Origin: Hygrophila difformis
Lineage: Eukaryota; Streptophyta; Magnoliopsida; Lamiales; Acanthaceae
Assembly: GCA_030278955.1 (NCBI GenBank)
Contig: JAOANR010000013.1
Span: forward strand, 40,832,191-40,896,190
DNA length: 64,000 nt
Direction of reading: 5' to 3'
Within the stretch, counting starts at the first letter, position 1, and each line of letters starts with the position of its first letter. Below, in pieces: positions 1 to 13,046 of the stretch. The position numbers and the translations under genes are program-made. Under the pieces are notes generated by a model. The model had not been told where the DNA came from and did no database searches. It worked only from the letters and a program-made list of their open reading frames with translations.

Positions 1-387
1 TGAATAGCCATAGAGCAATTGTTGATTTTCAGGCTCACTGTACAAAACTGCATTTGATTCTGGAATTGCCTGTGTGGTTCACTGGTTCTTTATAATAAAT
101 AGAGTACTTTTGATAGTCAGGGGTCAGCAAAATGATGTGTTGAGACTTGAGACATTTATTTTCAAATTCAAATTTGACTGATTTTATTCTGTGTCTGTTA
201 CTTTGCTCATAAGCTGAAGCTGAAGCTGAAAAACAATTTCAGACCCAAGACTCTCCTGATCCAGGTATTTCCAAGTTTCTATGCCTATGCCTAAACCATA
301 ATTCACTTTGTGTTTGTGTAGGAAATATAGTAGTACATTTTTGTTTACCGATTCATGTTTAGTTACTTTTTCAATCAATATATGCAG
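1..387. other. Intron or upstream part of trihelix gene
   Basis: No coding exon can be supported here. The stretch ends in a T-rich tract and a TATGCAG acceptor (381-387), so it is most simply the last intron of the gene whose final exon starts at 388. An open minus-strand frame in this stretch has no recognisable protein and is antisense to the intron and exon. Confidence 0.5.
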
Positions 388-680
388 ATACTGAAAAACA
401 AACCGAGCAGGAAGAAGCGAAGGATCAAACCCCACAAGAAGGAAAGAAAAGGAAACGAAGCGAACCCGAGCATCAAGAGGGGGAAGACGAAGCGACAAAC
501 CCACATTATCATTTGATTCAAGCTTTGGAAAACAATGGGAAGCTACTAAGCTCACAGCTCGAATTTCAAAATACCCATCTTCGTTTGGACCGTGAGCAGC
601 GCGACAACCATGCCAACAGTTTGATCAATGTCCTTAACAAGCTTGCGGATGCATTGGGAAGAATTGCAGATAAGTTGTAG
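388..680 (+). CDS. Trihelix transcription factor, ASR3/SIP1-like, C-terminal exon (partial)
   Basis: This is the last coding exon of a gene that begins left of the window. It starts after the CAG acceptor at 385-387 and ends at TAG 678-680, giving about 97 residues. The first part is acidic and glutamine-rich with a basic KKRKR patch, which could be a nuclear-localisation signal. The rest is a leucine-rich helix that looks like a coiled coil and ends in LADALGRIADKL. That ending matches, from memory, the C-terminus of Arabidopsis ASR3-type trihelix factors, DNA-binding repressors acting in the nucleus. The trihelix DNA-binding domain itself is not in the window, so the family call rests on the tail alone. 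Confidence 0.7.
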
Positions 681-1337
681 ACTCTTAGCTAGCTTTGAAG
701 ATTATGCACATGGAACATATAGGATTTGTTGTTTTTGCTCTGATTATTACAATTGAGGGATTATTTAATAATGAGTAGCATATTGATAAATATCTCTTGA
801 TAGACACATTGCTTGTGTTGTTTATAGCAGTGTTCATTGTTGTGCCTTTTAGAATATATTGGTGACTTAATTTTGTACACCATTTTATAGTATGGATTTG
901 AGAAATTTGACAAGGCGGGTTCTAGTGGTTATATTTATCACATTTTTCATTTCTTTGTGCTTTGATTGAAGAATGATGCAAAGCTTGAGATCATACTTTT
1001 TCAACTAGTTGCAGACGAGATGAGTTTCACTTGAGGGATGACAATGGATTGGGTCTGAGTTGGGTCCGTCAAAATCCAACCCGAGTTTGACCATATCCAT
1101 TATCGACTTGAGGGCTGAGGAAAAAATTCATCATGTGGAGAAAAGCCCAACTATTGTTGGAAAACTAATGTGAGAAAACTAAACAACCACCCGCCCATTG
1201 GAAGCTTAAGCCAAAAATGAGTTGGCAAACATTAGTGGGACAAATTCCACTGCTCATTTGCACGTCAATATGCCCTAGCAATAGCATTTCTTCTAATAAA
1301 AATATTAATGAAATAATAAGTTGGTGCTTGTTGTTGG
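681..1337. other. 3' flank of trihelix gene, no gene seen
   Basis: AT-rich DNA with no supported gene. Around 1033-1090 there is a GAGGGATGACAATGG-like stretch followed by TTGGGTC and CCAACCC repeats. It resembles one end of the hAT-like elements found elsewhere in the window, but no matching second end or target duplication was found. Confidence 0.4.
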
Positions 1338-1345
1338 ATTAAAGG

Positions 1346-2275
1346 TAGAGCTGTAAATAGAACAAACAGTTCGTGAGCTGAGCTCGTTTCGACACGTGTT
1401 CGTTCGTTAACAGCTCGTTCGGTAAGTTAAACGAACCGAGCTCAAACACATAATTTGGTTTGTGTGTTCGTTTGTTAAGTTCGCGAACAGTTCGAAATTC
1501 TTTTTTAATGGAATATATATTATAAAAAATAAATATTTTATCTAGTTGTTCTTTCCATTTTTATTTTTATTAATTTCACATTTCTCTCATAAATTATATT
1601 ACAATTTTTTTTTTTTTTTTTTTGAGAAAACGACATTTTATTCAATCAAGTTCGAAAGGAACAATGAAGAGTAACATACGCAATACAGGAAGCCAAAGTC
1701 TGTCTAAACAAAAATGGAATATTACTAGTAATCAGGCCACAAGACAAACACTCATACAGCATAAGAACCAGCCAACTTCTGCCTGCTTCAATGGAAGATA
1801 CCCTCTCAAGTGATGAAACAAAATGACACCCCAATCACTTGCACCAAAAAAACACATCTCCCCTGCATAATAATTCGAATCCAGTGCATCAAATCAAAGG
1901 GGCAAAAATAGGTAATGGAAGGGGCAAGGCCAGAGGTAGAAAAGGTAGGGGAATGGTTGGGAGGCAAATGGGAAATGAGGCACCGTCTGAGTATGAGCAT
2001 ACAAAAAATGTATATTACAATATACATTACATTTTCACACCTAATTTAATTATAAAACAAATAAATTTATTAATAAAATAAATGGTTCGTTAATTGAGCT
2101 CGACTAGGCTCGTGTTCGTTCGTTATTAGCTCGTTCGTAAAGTTAAACGAACAGAGCTCAAACATGAAAATTGGCTCGTTAAGATTTTTGGCTCGGTTCG
2201 TGTTCGTTCGTTAAGCTTAAAGAACAGAGCTCAAACACTTGAAGCTCGGTTCGGTTCGGCTCGTTTACAGCTGTA
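1346..2275. mobile_element. Non-autonomous hAT-like element (hAT-1)
   Basis: Imperfect terminal inverted repeats read TAGAGCTGTAAAT at the left and, reverse-complemented, TACAGCTGTAAAC at the right. They are flanked by an exact 8-bp target duplication ATTAAAGG (1338-1345 and 2276-2283), the size typical of hAT transposons. Both subterminal regions (about 1375-1495 and 2085-2265) are packed with direct and inverted copies of short motifs such as GTTCGTTCGTTA, GCTCG and AACGAAC. No transposase is present. The centre is occupied by a separate poly(A) retroposon, so the element was originally about 510 bp. Confidence 0.8.
1605..2010 (-). mobile_element. Poly(A) retroposon inside hAT-1
   Basis: On the minus strand this ends with an AATAAA-type signal (1637-1642 on the plus strand), a short spacer and a run of about 19 A (1605-1623 as T). 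It is flanked by a perfect 10-bp direct repeat TATATTACAA (1595-1604 and 2011-2020). These are the marks of LINE-type target-primed reverse transcription. The cargo is about 390 bp with short open frames only. I do not recognise a protein in it, so it may be a 5'-truncated LINE tail or a processed copy of a host mRNA 3' end. Confidence 0.7.
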
Positions 2276-2283
2276 ATTAAAGG

Positions 2284-3363
2284 GACAAGCCCAAATAAAA
2301 ATACTAGTGTTGTAGTAGTAAAAAATGGTAGGAGTTGACAAGTCGTATTTATTTAATATTTATGGACAAAAATATTGGGACATTCTATCTCCAAATATAC
2401 GTCTTATTCGCCAATGTTGCCCCACCCCCTTAAGCTTACAACCCATTATCCATCTCATCCATTTGCGTAATTCCAAAAATCAAATCTTTCTTCCCACCTT
2501 ATATGCTTCACACTACTACATACTCTACTTATAATTGTCTTTTCTAACCCAATAAATAACCCCACTTTCTCATTTTTATTTTCCATTTTCTATTTCTATT
2601 TGCAAAACTAGATACACAATTCAATATTTTTTGATGTGTATTATCCCAAATTTTATTGGACCCAACATTAGAATTCTGCATACACAAACTATACATAAAG
2701 TGCGTGCGAAGAATGTACAAATTACATTGCTTTAAAAAATAGAGAAAAAATCTGAAACTTTGTCAGTTTTAGTTAAGCCACTGTCACGCTCAGAGTTGAG
2801 AACAATTTTCAGGGGTTTTCAGGGTTCCTTTTATTACATTAAATTCATTTATGTAATAAAGATTTCCATAATAATAACCGACAATTAATTAACAATTAAT
2901 GGGAATAATTATACTGCTTTGTTATCCCTTTTCGTTCTGCAATCAGGAAATTATATTAATTTCAATTTTCATCCTGTCCTCTTTTTTCCCCATTTGCTTT
3001 CTTTGCTTTGCTTGCAGACGCACACTATCCCACAATCACTCTATGTCTCTCACTCTTTTTGCGACCTAGGGTTTGGGTTTTTGCCTCTTTTTTTTGTCTC
3101 TCTTCTAGGGTTTTGTACCTCTACATTTTCTCATTTTCCCACACCATTTTCGTTTTCTTGATTAAGGAGAAACCATTGGAACAAGGTTATATGTTTTATT
3201 TTTCTGTTCTGTTCTCTGGATGATTGCAATTCTGAGATCGGAGCGAAAATGCGAGGTTTTCAGAGATGGGCCTGAGTTTAAATGGGCAAATGTTCAGATG
3301 ATGTTAATTTAGCTGTTAATTGAAGGAACAGGGGAAAAAAAGTGCAACTTTGGGTGTGCAAAC
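2284..3363 (+). promoter_or_regulatory. Promoter and 5' UTR region of the AGD3-like gene
   Basis: No gene is supported between the hAT-1 target site and the AGD3-like start codon. The last 350 bases (about 3010-3363) are pyrimidine-rich and contain no strong ORF, as expected for a plant 5' UTR. A TATA box could not be assigned with confidence; AT-rich candidates exist around 2540-2590 and 2880-2910. Confidence 0.4.
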
Positions 3364-6300
3364 ATGCAGTTTACTAACCTTGATGACTCTCCTATGTTCA
3401 GAAAACAGGTTGGTTCTGTGTGTTTGATTTGGTTCTTGTCCGTGTTTTGTATGCTCTGCTGTATTACGCTGATGATCTGCTTCTTATGGGACTGAATTGA
3501 TAATTGACGGTATATCTCAATTCTGGAGAATATTTCCCTGGCATTTTCGCTTTTATGATAGAATTGTTCAGTTGAGTTAATGAACTGTTTGAGCGTTGGT
3601 TGACAAGATTTTCTTTAGTCATTGTTGACTGTAATGGACCAACATTTGCAATCTTTGATTGAATTTGACCATTTATTTTCATGTCTTACTCAATTACTAC
3701 TCTATTTGAAGAAATGTTGACTTTATTTATGTTGTAATTAATTCTGTCTAACATGGTAATCTGACAGACAGCTGGAGTAGTTATTCTCAATTATAAAATA
3801 TTACATGTTTAATTGTGGAATTGAGACTTAACCATTCAAGATTTCTTTACATGGCATTTCAACTGGAAAGCAAGAAACTTTATTTTATTTCTTTTTTTTT
3901 TTGTTTTGCAGATGAATATTAGCAAGCTTGAGCAATTTGTTTCCAATAATCTCAACAGTTGTAATTTTAGTAACTGAATTATCATTGAAAGCATGACTTG
4001 AATGATGTTTTGAGTACCTTTCAAGACACTGAGTATGTTGAACATGGTTTATGGCTACATACTTCCAAAAAAAAAAAAAAAGTTTTGCCTCCATTTTGCG
4101 ATTCCTTTTTTCCCATTTCTTTTATCTTTTTTGAATGCAATTTATTCCCCTCTTATGGGTTATGTTTGTAAATTTTCACTGTGTGTCCATTTCATCTTTT
4201 ATTAGGTTAGCTTCTTGGTGCTCATTATGGCATTGTCTTTACTTGCTGATTGTGATCTAAGAGCTATAATCTTATTCTGGGAACAGATCCAATCGTTGGA
4301 GGAAAGTTCTGAATCATTAGGAGAGAGATGTTTGAAGTTTTACAAAGGATGTCGGAAATACACGTGAGAACACAATTGTTATGTTTACACTTTCATGGCT
4401 GTATATATTTCATGTAAGAATGTGTATATATATTTATTAATATAATATGTGCACTCGTGCATAATTTTCATAAATATTACTTCTATGTAATACTCCCTCC
4501 GTCTAAAATAGAATGTCTTCTTTGACTTGAGCACATAGTTCAATGCACTTGTTTGAAGTTAATATATTAAAATGTGTACAAGCAAAAATTATAAAATGTA
4601 TATTCTAAAACGATGCAATTAGACAAATCTAAAAACATCTAACTCGACTATATGTTTATATATATATATATATTATTATATACTCCCTCCGTTTTTGAAA
4701 TGTTGTAACATTTGAAAGGTTTATCATAGTTATTATTCAAGTTAAAATATAGTCAAGTGAGATCTTGTTAGATTCATCTTGTCGATTAGTTTTTGAATAT
4801 CGAACTTTTAGAATTTTTACTTGTACCGAACTTGAGTTATTAATGGTTTAAAATATGCATTGGACTGAGTGCATCATGGGTCCGTTTCAATTTTTAAAAA
4901 ACGGAGGGAGTACTTGTTATAAATTTGAGTCAAAGTTGAAGTGTTGAATAATGAACTGTACCAAAAAGTCAAATGGGTCATTCTATTTTGGACGGAGTTT
5001 CTTTCTACTAATGAAGTTAGCTTTGGAATTGTTCAAGGAATTATTATAATAAAGATTAAAATTTTGCATCTTTCCATCAACCTAAGGTTTTTAAATGAGA
5101 TGGTTGTTTAATGTGGTAGAACGAGGGGTCTGTGTTCAATTCCCCGTTACCTATTAAAAAAACAAAGTGTCATGTTCAAGGCTTTGTCACACCCATTTGA
5201 AGAAAAAAGGATCACGGGTAAGTCTTTGTGGAAAAGAGTGTGCCTGCACATACCAATAGAATTGATAGTACATATAAAATGATGCATCTTTTTGTCTACA
5301 TGCTAGGAAGGAGTATTGTTGTAAAAATTAAATACAATTCACTCTCTTGTTTAATGGTCTTCACTGCTGCAAATTATTAGCATCCAGACTGTAGCCTACT
5401 TACTGTTCGGCCCTGTGGTTTCTGAAAGATTTTGACTTCAAGTTTTAACTATGTTTTTCACATGCAGTGAAGGCCTCGGTGAGGGTTATGATGAAGACAT
5501 AGCTTTTGCTAGCGCTCTTGAAACTTTTGGTGGTGGCCATAATGATCCTATCAGTGTTGCCTTTGGAGGTATATACCAAAGTTGTGGTTATACCTTTTCA
5601 GCCATGTAAAAAAACACGTGTATAAACTTTCTAGTCATACAGCAATGAAATCTTCAATGCATGGATGAAAGGTTTGAACAATCATACTGATCCTCTTTTA
5701 GGTGAAACAATTGTTCAAATACATCCACTCAGTTTGCAACTTGATCTTTAAAAACCATGTGGTTTTGGAGTTCGTTGAAAACCATACCTGATCTTTACAT
5801 TGATTATATGCGTTGGGTGGATTTGAGAAAATCACTAGTGTTAAAATGGACTTGTCACCAAGGATCCACCACATGTTGGATTTTGAAGTTTGACATTTAA
5901 TTCTTGGTGTCACAGTTTGATATAACTTTAAAATGTTGGGCTGGCAAACTTTCTGAATTTCACAATAGACCGTGGAAAGTCTCGTCATTATAGCTTGTGA
6001 CACTAGTAGACATTGGGTGATTGAGTTTCTTGTGGTGAGTGGTGACTATGATTACAATACCATGTCATTAGGGCCACAGGTACTTCTTAGTTTAAGATGT
6101 GACAATCGCATTTTAACTACACTTCTGTTTCCATTTGTAAATATATGTTGGTTTTACTTGATATTTCAATGCATCATTGGCTGAATAATAATTGCAATTA
6201 GATTCCTCGAAACATTTCCACCAATTTATGGACATGTGTACTAGCGACGCTACTTGTTTACACTCCTTATTGGTAGGCCATGAGTACCATTCCAATTCAT

Positions 6301-9300
6301 TTACACAAATATAATGTAATGTGAGCTTTCATCAGTACTATGATGATTATTCCTAGACGGCAGACGAATTTTCTATTGGTGCTATGATTATCTCTGATAC
6401 TATTTATTTGAAACTTGATGGGCATAGGTCCTGTTATGACAAAATTCACTATTGCGCTGAGGGAAATAGGGACCTACAAAGAAGTTCTTAGATCTCAGGT
6501 AAACTAATTAATGTGGTTCCATTTGTTGAAATGTTCTCCTATGCCATCTACTTCAAATCCTAAAACAAAAATCTTTCAAAGATGAATGTAAAAGAATGGA
6601 TATTTCCAATTAATTTTGCGTTAATGGTACCATTCTATTACAGTTCTGATATCAGGGTAAAATCAGTTCAATGGAATGTGACAACTTTGTATAGTTCTAA
6701 ACCTGTGCTTATGTTTGGTTGCTTATGAGGGGGTGAAATGTGTATTAGGAAAAACACTTTAGTTGTTGGATTTTTTATTTTTATTTTTTCGGATGAGAAA
6801 TTCCAAAAGCAAATAAATTCAATAAAAGAATAAGCAACTAATTGATTTTTATTTTTTTTCCCATAAATTACTGAATAAATACATGACAGACAATGTTCAG
6901 TGAGTATATAATGGAAAGTGAAAGACAAAATTGTCTTTCCTTCATTTATCATTTGAGTAAACCCGAATTTCCTTTTCATTTCTTCTGTTTATTCTCATAG
7001 ATCAAACTTTCAAACTACTTTTCTCGCCGTTTCTTTTATTTTATTTCAAGTTCCTAGTGTTAATTTCCTGTAATAGGTACATTAAGCGGCAAGCATATGC
7101 TCCTCATTCAATCATGCATCTTTGATTGCTCGGGTGTTCTGTCTTTTTCTTCAACGCAGAACTTAAAAAATGATGTATTTATTTTTAATTGTTGTCCTTG
7201 AATTTTTCTGGTGAACAAGTAGAAGTACTTATGCTTCTATTTTACTGGAAGTGTTTTTCTATGTTCAGGTTGAGCACAACTTGAATGAACGTCTTGTGCA
7301 GTTTGTGAATTTTGACCTGCATGATGTGAAGGTACTTGCATTAAATCCATTGCAATTATAACATATGCAAAATTGATTGAAAACTGATAGTGATATTTCA
7401 GATTACCATGCATTGGTAGCAAGTACCACAGGTTTCATCTGCATGGCCCATGTGTTAAATTTAGTCCTATCCTTCTTATTTTCCTATAGAAACTGAGAGT
7501 TATTTTTATTATTTTTTTTCCAAGCTAGTTTAATGTAAATCATTTGGCAGGAGGCACGGAAACACTTTGACAAGGCTAGTCTTCTTTATGACCAGGTGAT
7601 ATTTGATTGGGGCCTCCTCCAGTTGTGTTTGTCCATTATTGCCTCATAAATCGTAATGTTATTTTAGCTTGCATGTTAAGGGGTTGGATTTGTGGTTCTA
7701 CACTGGAGCTTTGGTGCAAGTAGGAAACAGTCTAAATTTTTGTTTAAATATTTTGTTATTTTACTTACCTTGTCTCTGTACATCTTTCCAGTTCCAGTTC
7801 CAGTTCCGCTTTGCAGATTTTATCTCGCAATCTTTAGAAGTGGTGTATGCTATTTGATATATGGTATAAATGTATAAGTTAGGGGATGATTACAATTAAT
7901 TCTGATGCTTCACATTCCACAAAATGTGTTAGGAAATGGAAAGGAACATGCAGTAATACACCGTTTGATTTTTATATCTCATGAGCAATATTGATTTGTT
8001 TTGCCATTGCCGATAATTTATGATTTATTTGTATCAATATTTTAGTTTAACTTATACTATTGTCCAAATGACTTTTGTATAAGCATGTCTGAATGACTTG
8101 GCTTAATTACTTGTCCAAAAAAAATAACTAAGTTCAAAATAGTTGCTAGCTGAATAGCAATATAGCGGGCTTTGCTGGCCCTGCTAATGATCTGGCACTT
8201 ACCAAATATCTGGTAGTGTATCTATAATAGTTATGATATGTAGAATGTTTGTTCAGGCTCGTGAGAAGTTTTTGTCATTGAGGAAAGGGACAAAACGTGA
8301 TCTAGCTAGCACCCTTGAGGAGGTAAAATGTGAACCAGAAAGCAAATCATCAAATTCTGTGCTCCACATGTTACATTTTCATATTTTATTTGGGATGTTT
8401 ACAGGAGCTTCATCATGCACGGTTGACTTTTGAACAAGCACGTTTTAATCTGGTGGGTTCCATTTCAACTTGGTAGCCTAGGTTTTTTAAGTTAACTAAT
8501 GATTTGGTGGATGTTACTAGATACATTCTTGATTTGACCTTTTATTGTTTAGGTGACTGCTCTTTCCCATGTTGAAGCAAAGAAAAGGTTTGAATTCTTG
8601 GAAGCGGTTTGTGAAACAATGGCTGCTCATGTACGCTATTTCAAGCAGGTAAGTTTGAATGTTAGTATATCTTGTTCAGTTTGTCTATTTCTTCAGTATG
8701 TTTGATTATTTGAATTCATGCAGGGTTACGAGCTATTACATCAGATGGAACCATATATTGATCAGGTCTGTTTTTCCGTTTTGTTTTCTATTTTTTTGTT
8801 GAGAAGTTTTTCATTTCTTAAAATGACTTGTGCCTTAATAGTTAAAAAAGACTTCAAAGAAGGCCAAAGTATTGCAAATTTTGGGATTCTATGTAAATTC
8901 CCATCCTAGATGAGAACTATTGGATAAAAGTGTGTATCATTTAGGTCTCAACTTATGCAAAGCAGTCAAAGGAGAGGTCTAACTATGAGCTGGCAACTCT
9001 TAATGAGCGGATGCATGAATATAAAAGGCAGATCAATAGGGAGATTAGGTGGTCATCAAATGGTTCGAATGGATCTTCAAATGGAGATGGAATACAAGGC
9101 ATTGGGAGAAGTTCACACAAGATGATACAGGCTGTCATGCAATCTGCTGCAAACGGAAAGGTGAAATGTATCTCTAGGCACTTTATTGTGTTATAATCTT
9201 TCTTAATCTCCTGTTTCTCTCTTCTGTTATTCGTAGCTATTGTATGCCTATCTGACGCCCATAATATCTTTCAGGTTCAAACAATTAAACAAGGTTATCT

Positions 9301-12300
9301 TTCGAAACGGTCCTCTAACCTTAGAGGTGACTGGAAGAGACGATTCTTTGTTCTTGATAGCAGAGGAATGTTGTACTATTATCGGAAACGAAATAGCAAG
9401 CCTTCTGTGAGTTGTTTTTGAAACTATTTTTGTTATACAATGGAATGAGAAACCTTTACGTGAGCATAATTTCTATTCCACGCCATGAAATAACATTGTA
9501 TTGCAGGGATCTGGCACACAACTTTCTAGTCAAAGAAATAGTTCTGAGTTGGGTTCTGGGTTGCTAAGTCGCTGGTTATCTTCTCATCATCATACTGGGG
9601 TACATGATGAGGAATCTGTTCCCCACCACACCGTGAATCTTTTGACATCGACAATAAAAGTTAACACTGACCAGTCGGACTTGAGGTTTTGCTTTAGAAT
9701 CATATCCCCAACAAAGATCTACACACTGCAGGTCTGTTGTTGTACCATTTTGCTTTATATTTTATAAAAAGTGCTTGATTTCTATAATACACGCATGTTA
9801 TGATGGTTGATACTTTACATATTATTTCCTTTTACTTGTCAGTTCAGGCTGAAAGTGCCCTGGATCAAATGGATTGGGTTGAAAAGATTACTGGTGTGAT
9901 TGCATCATTATTGAGTTCTCAGATTCCTGAACGGGTATGCACCAATCTTTAGTAACTTGTCCTTTTCCTTTTTTAGGAAATATATATATTTCTATATATA
10001 TTCTATTGATTGAATATTTGGCTAATGGATGGAATTTTGGTTTGTTAATTTAGTGTTTATCAAATAGTCCAATGGGCAGTGGTCACCATCGGTCTACCAG
10101 TGAAAGTAGTTCATTTGGCAGTGCTGACTTTGATCATGGAGCTGTTGAGGAGTATGCATCTGAGAGGTTTAGCTCTTTGCATATAGACCGCAATCTGCGA
10201 AGTTCACTGCAGCAGAGGACTGGGCTAAAACATGAGAGTTTGATTGATGTATTGCGGAAAGTTTGTGGTAATGATAGATGTGCCGATTGTGGTGCCACTG
10301 AACCAGATTGGGCATCCTTGAATCTGGGTATTCTTGTCTGCATTGAATGCTCTGGAGTGCATCGTAATCTTGGGGTTCACATATCAAAGGTATCAACAGT
10401 ATATCCTTGTACCACTATATTGGTTGCTACTCATGCTAGTATTGCCTGTCCTTTCAGTGTTTTTTTATGATAGACATAGACTATTGACTTGTGTGAAAAG
10501 CTTGATTGTAAAAATAGTGCTGAGACATTTAGAAATGATGGAGATCTTCTGTTTAGTATATGCACTACTGAGTAAGTTATGAACAACTCTTAGTATCGGT
10601 GCTTTGCTTTTCTGTTTTCGTTACCCATGAGCTTGTTAAAAAGGCATCTTATTGTGGTATCTGTATTTAATTGGGCTTGTAGAATTGTAGTTCTAGTGGT
10701 AGGATTCTTTTGCTTTTTAATATTATTTCCAAATATCATGCAATTTTTCCCCGCTCCCAATTTTGTGTTTTCATTATTTGCTCCTAATCAATCATAAATT
10801 ATGTTGTTTCTCAGTTTATTTTTCCTCCTTTCAGGTAAGATCATTGACTCTTGATGTCAAAGTGTGGGAGCCATCTGTTATAAATTTATTTCAGTCTCTG
10901 GGCAATACCTTTGCTAACTCAGTGTGGGAGGAATTGCTGCAATCAAAGGGTGTCTTCCAAATGGATCTTGGTCCTAAAGGGTAAAGCGTCTCCATCTTTT
11001 GTGGTTGCATTCTCACTGAAGTAAGTTCTGATATAACTTTGCTCCATGACACTTGTGTTAACTTGTTGTGATCTTTGTGTAGAACTCAAAACCACGCAAT
11101 GCTTTACTTCAGCAAACCAAGCCCTAACGATTCGATTTCCAGCAAGGAGAAATTTATTCATGCCAAGGTAAATACATCATGTGTTTTAATCTAGACTAAG
11201 TGCTGTGGATCCACTAAAGTGGTGCAATGCCAGAGCCCAGTCTTGGTGGGCTGAAATTATATTAGAACCCGATTGTATTGATGTAATCAAGTAAGATGTT
11301 TATGTTTATTGTGGCAATCAAGTACTCAGCATGTTGAAGCTGTTCTCTCATCAATAAATTGTTGGTGCGCCACTCCTTAATACTACTACTAGTTTTTCAT
11401 TTATTGTCAAATCCTGTGTATTAATTTTTTTTTTTTATTACCTTTGCTTGTTTTATTTCTCAGCTTAACTTTCATCCTTCTTTTTGCTATTGATTTTGTC
11501 CTTTACACTCTCTCAACTTGAATATAAATATTGCCTCAAAAAGAACCACTACCAACTCTACTGCATGTTCTTCAAAATTTTATGATGTCATTTTGCATGT
11601 TTAGTTCTTATTACAATGTCCCCTTTTCTTTGATGCAGTATGCAGATAAACTTTTTGTCCGGAAGCCAAAAGAAACTCATTCAATAGAACAACAGATGTG
11701 GGATGCTGTTCATGCTAATGACAAGAAGGCTGTTTACAGCCTCATTGTTAACTCAGATGCAGATATTAGTACCATTTACGAACATGGAACTAGCTACTCT
11801 TCCCTCACCCTTGCAAAAGTTATGCTATTGCCCGATCAAGTTGCCTCAGGTCCCCACTCTAGTTGCTTGGAATCCGAGGCATCACGCAAAACATTGTCAA
11901 GCAATTCAAATACAGCTTGTACAAGTGAATCCAATAGTGGTATTGAGGATCTTGATGGGTGTTCCCTGCTTCACCTTGCTTGTGAAACTGCAGATATTGG
12001 AATGGTGGAACTTCTTTTGCAATATGGTGCAAATGTAAATGCTACTGATTCAAGGTTGTGGACACCTCTTCATCGTTGCATCATTAAAGGGAAATCTGCA
12101 TCTGCAAAGCTTCTCCTTATGAGGTAACCGCTTAGAATAACGCCTAGTATGTTGATTTTCTATTTTTCTTTGTCAGAGTCTGTACGTTTGAATTTTTCTG
12201 CAATGTTTGCTTCAAAAATATGAGAATGGTAAAACAAAATATAGAAGGAAAATAAGATTATTATACTGCTCTGTAACCCTGTTTGAGGAGGATTCTTATG

Positions 12301-12693
12301 GGAAGAAGCAATTATTAGAAAAATAGAAATAAATCGACAGCACAAATAGTGTAGTACTTATTTTAATTGATTTGAAAAAGAATATGTAAATATGGAAGGC
12401 AAATGTTGATTTAATTTTATTATAGGAGAATGAATACCCAAACTTGCTGCTCTTTTGACAAGGAAAATGAATTTGCATCTATGTTGAACATGCATTGGTG
12501 GTTGGTTTGTTTTTTGCTTGTTAAGTTCTGGGTGGAGTGCGGACAGTCTAGTAACAAACTTGTCTAATGACTTCACAGGGGAGCTGATCCACGGGCGGTC
12601 AACAACGAAGGTAAAACCCCTTTTCACCTTGCAATGGAAATCAATTTTGACGACAGTGATGTCCTTGCATTACTCTCAGACTCGCATGAATAA
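3364..12693 (+). CDS. AGD3: ADP-ribosylation factor GTPase-activating protein AGD3/SFC/VAN3-like (19 exons)
   Basis: Coding exons: 3364-3408, 4287-4363, 5468-5568, 6428-6498, 7269-7331, 7551-7595, 8257-8322, 8405-8452, 8553-8648, 8724-8765, 8945-9160, 9275-9406, 9507-9731, 9848-9934, 10054-10389, 10835-10980, 11083-11167, 11639-12123, 12579-12693. They join in frame to 2481 nt, 826 residues, matching the family's usual length. The start [15 protein letters not shown] matches the known AGD3 N-terminus. Domains: BAR (about 1-230), PH (about 291-435, [21 protein letters not shown]), ArfGAP zinc finger (about 512-630, CADCG and CIECSG with arginine-finger HRNLGVH), and ankyrin repeats (about 735-820). 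In Arabidopsis this protein turns off ARF GTPases at the trans-Golgi network and is needed for auxin-carrier traffic and vein continuity. All internal splice sites I placed are GT-AG. No break was seen. Confidence 0.93.
4493..4998. mobile_element. Stowaway-like MITE in AGD3 intron 2 (outer)
   Basis: The left end CTCCCTCCGTCTAAAATAGAATG-like and the right end, reverse-complemented CTCCGTCCAAAATAGAATG-like, form an inverted repeat. The CTCCCTCCGT terminus is the signature of plant Stowaway (Tc1/mariner) MITEs. The right end has lost part of the motif. The element is interrupted by a second MITE of the same type at 4683-4910, so its own sequence is about 280 bp. Confidence 0.75.
4683..4910. mobile_element. 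Stowaway-like MITE nested in the previous one (inner)
   Basis: Ends CTCCCTCCGTTTTTGAAA and, reverse-complemented, CTCCCTCCGTTTTTTAAA, with TA on both sides (4681-4682 and 4911-4912), as expected for a TA-target Tc1/mariner MITE. Length 228 bp. It lies wholly within the outer MITE. Confidence 0.8.
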
Positions 12694-13004
12694 TCAGTTC
12701 AAAGCGAACAATCAATGCATATGCGATCTGGAGTATATATGCATAACTTTATGGTAGTATATATGGCAACCTAATCACCCTTTTAGCTCTCCAACAAGAA
12801 TTGCTCCATCGATTGTTTGTAGGAATGTAGTAGTAGTAGGAAGTGAATGCTGCCGACATGTGGATTCTTCCCATGTAAGTGTTGTTGCGAAAGTGGTGGA
12901 AGGTTAAGGTTTATGAAGACACACTTGCTATATGGATGGATAATGTTGTCTGAGTTGCTATTTATGATCCCATTTGTGTTGTATTGGCGATGGGTTTTGG
13001 GGAC

Positions 13005-13046
<42 letters not shown>

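Noticed and set aside
10072..10470. A separate intronless gene at AGD3 exon 15
   Set aside because: The frame is exon 15 (10054-10389) read through its splice donor; it contains the ArfGAP zinc finger of the AGD3-like gene.
13007..13045. Poly(T) as the tail of a minus-strand retroposon
   Set aside because: No target duplication or polyadenylation signal could be paired with it, so it is left as a homopolymer run.
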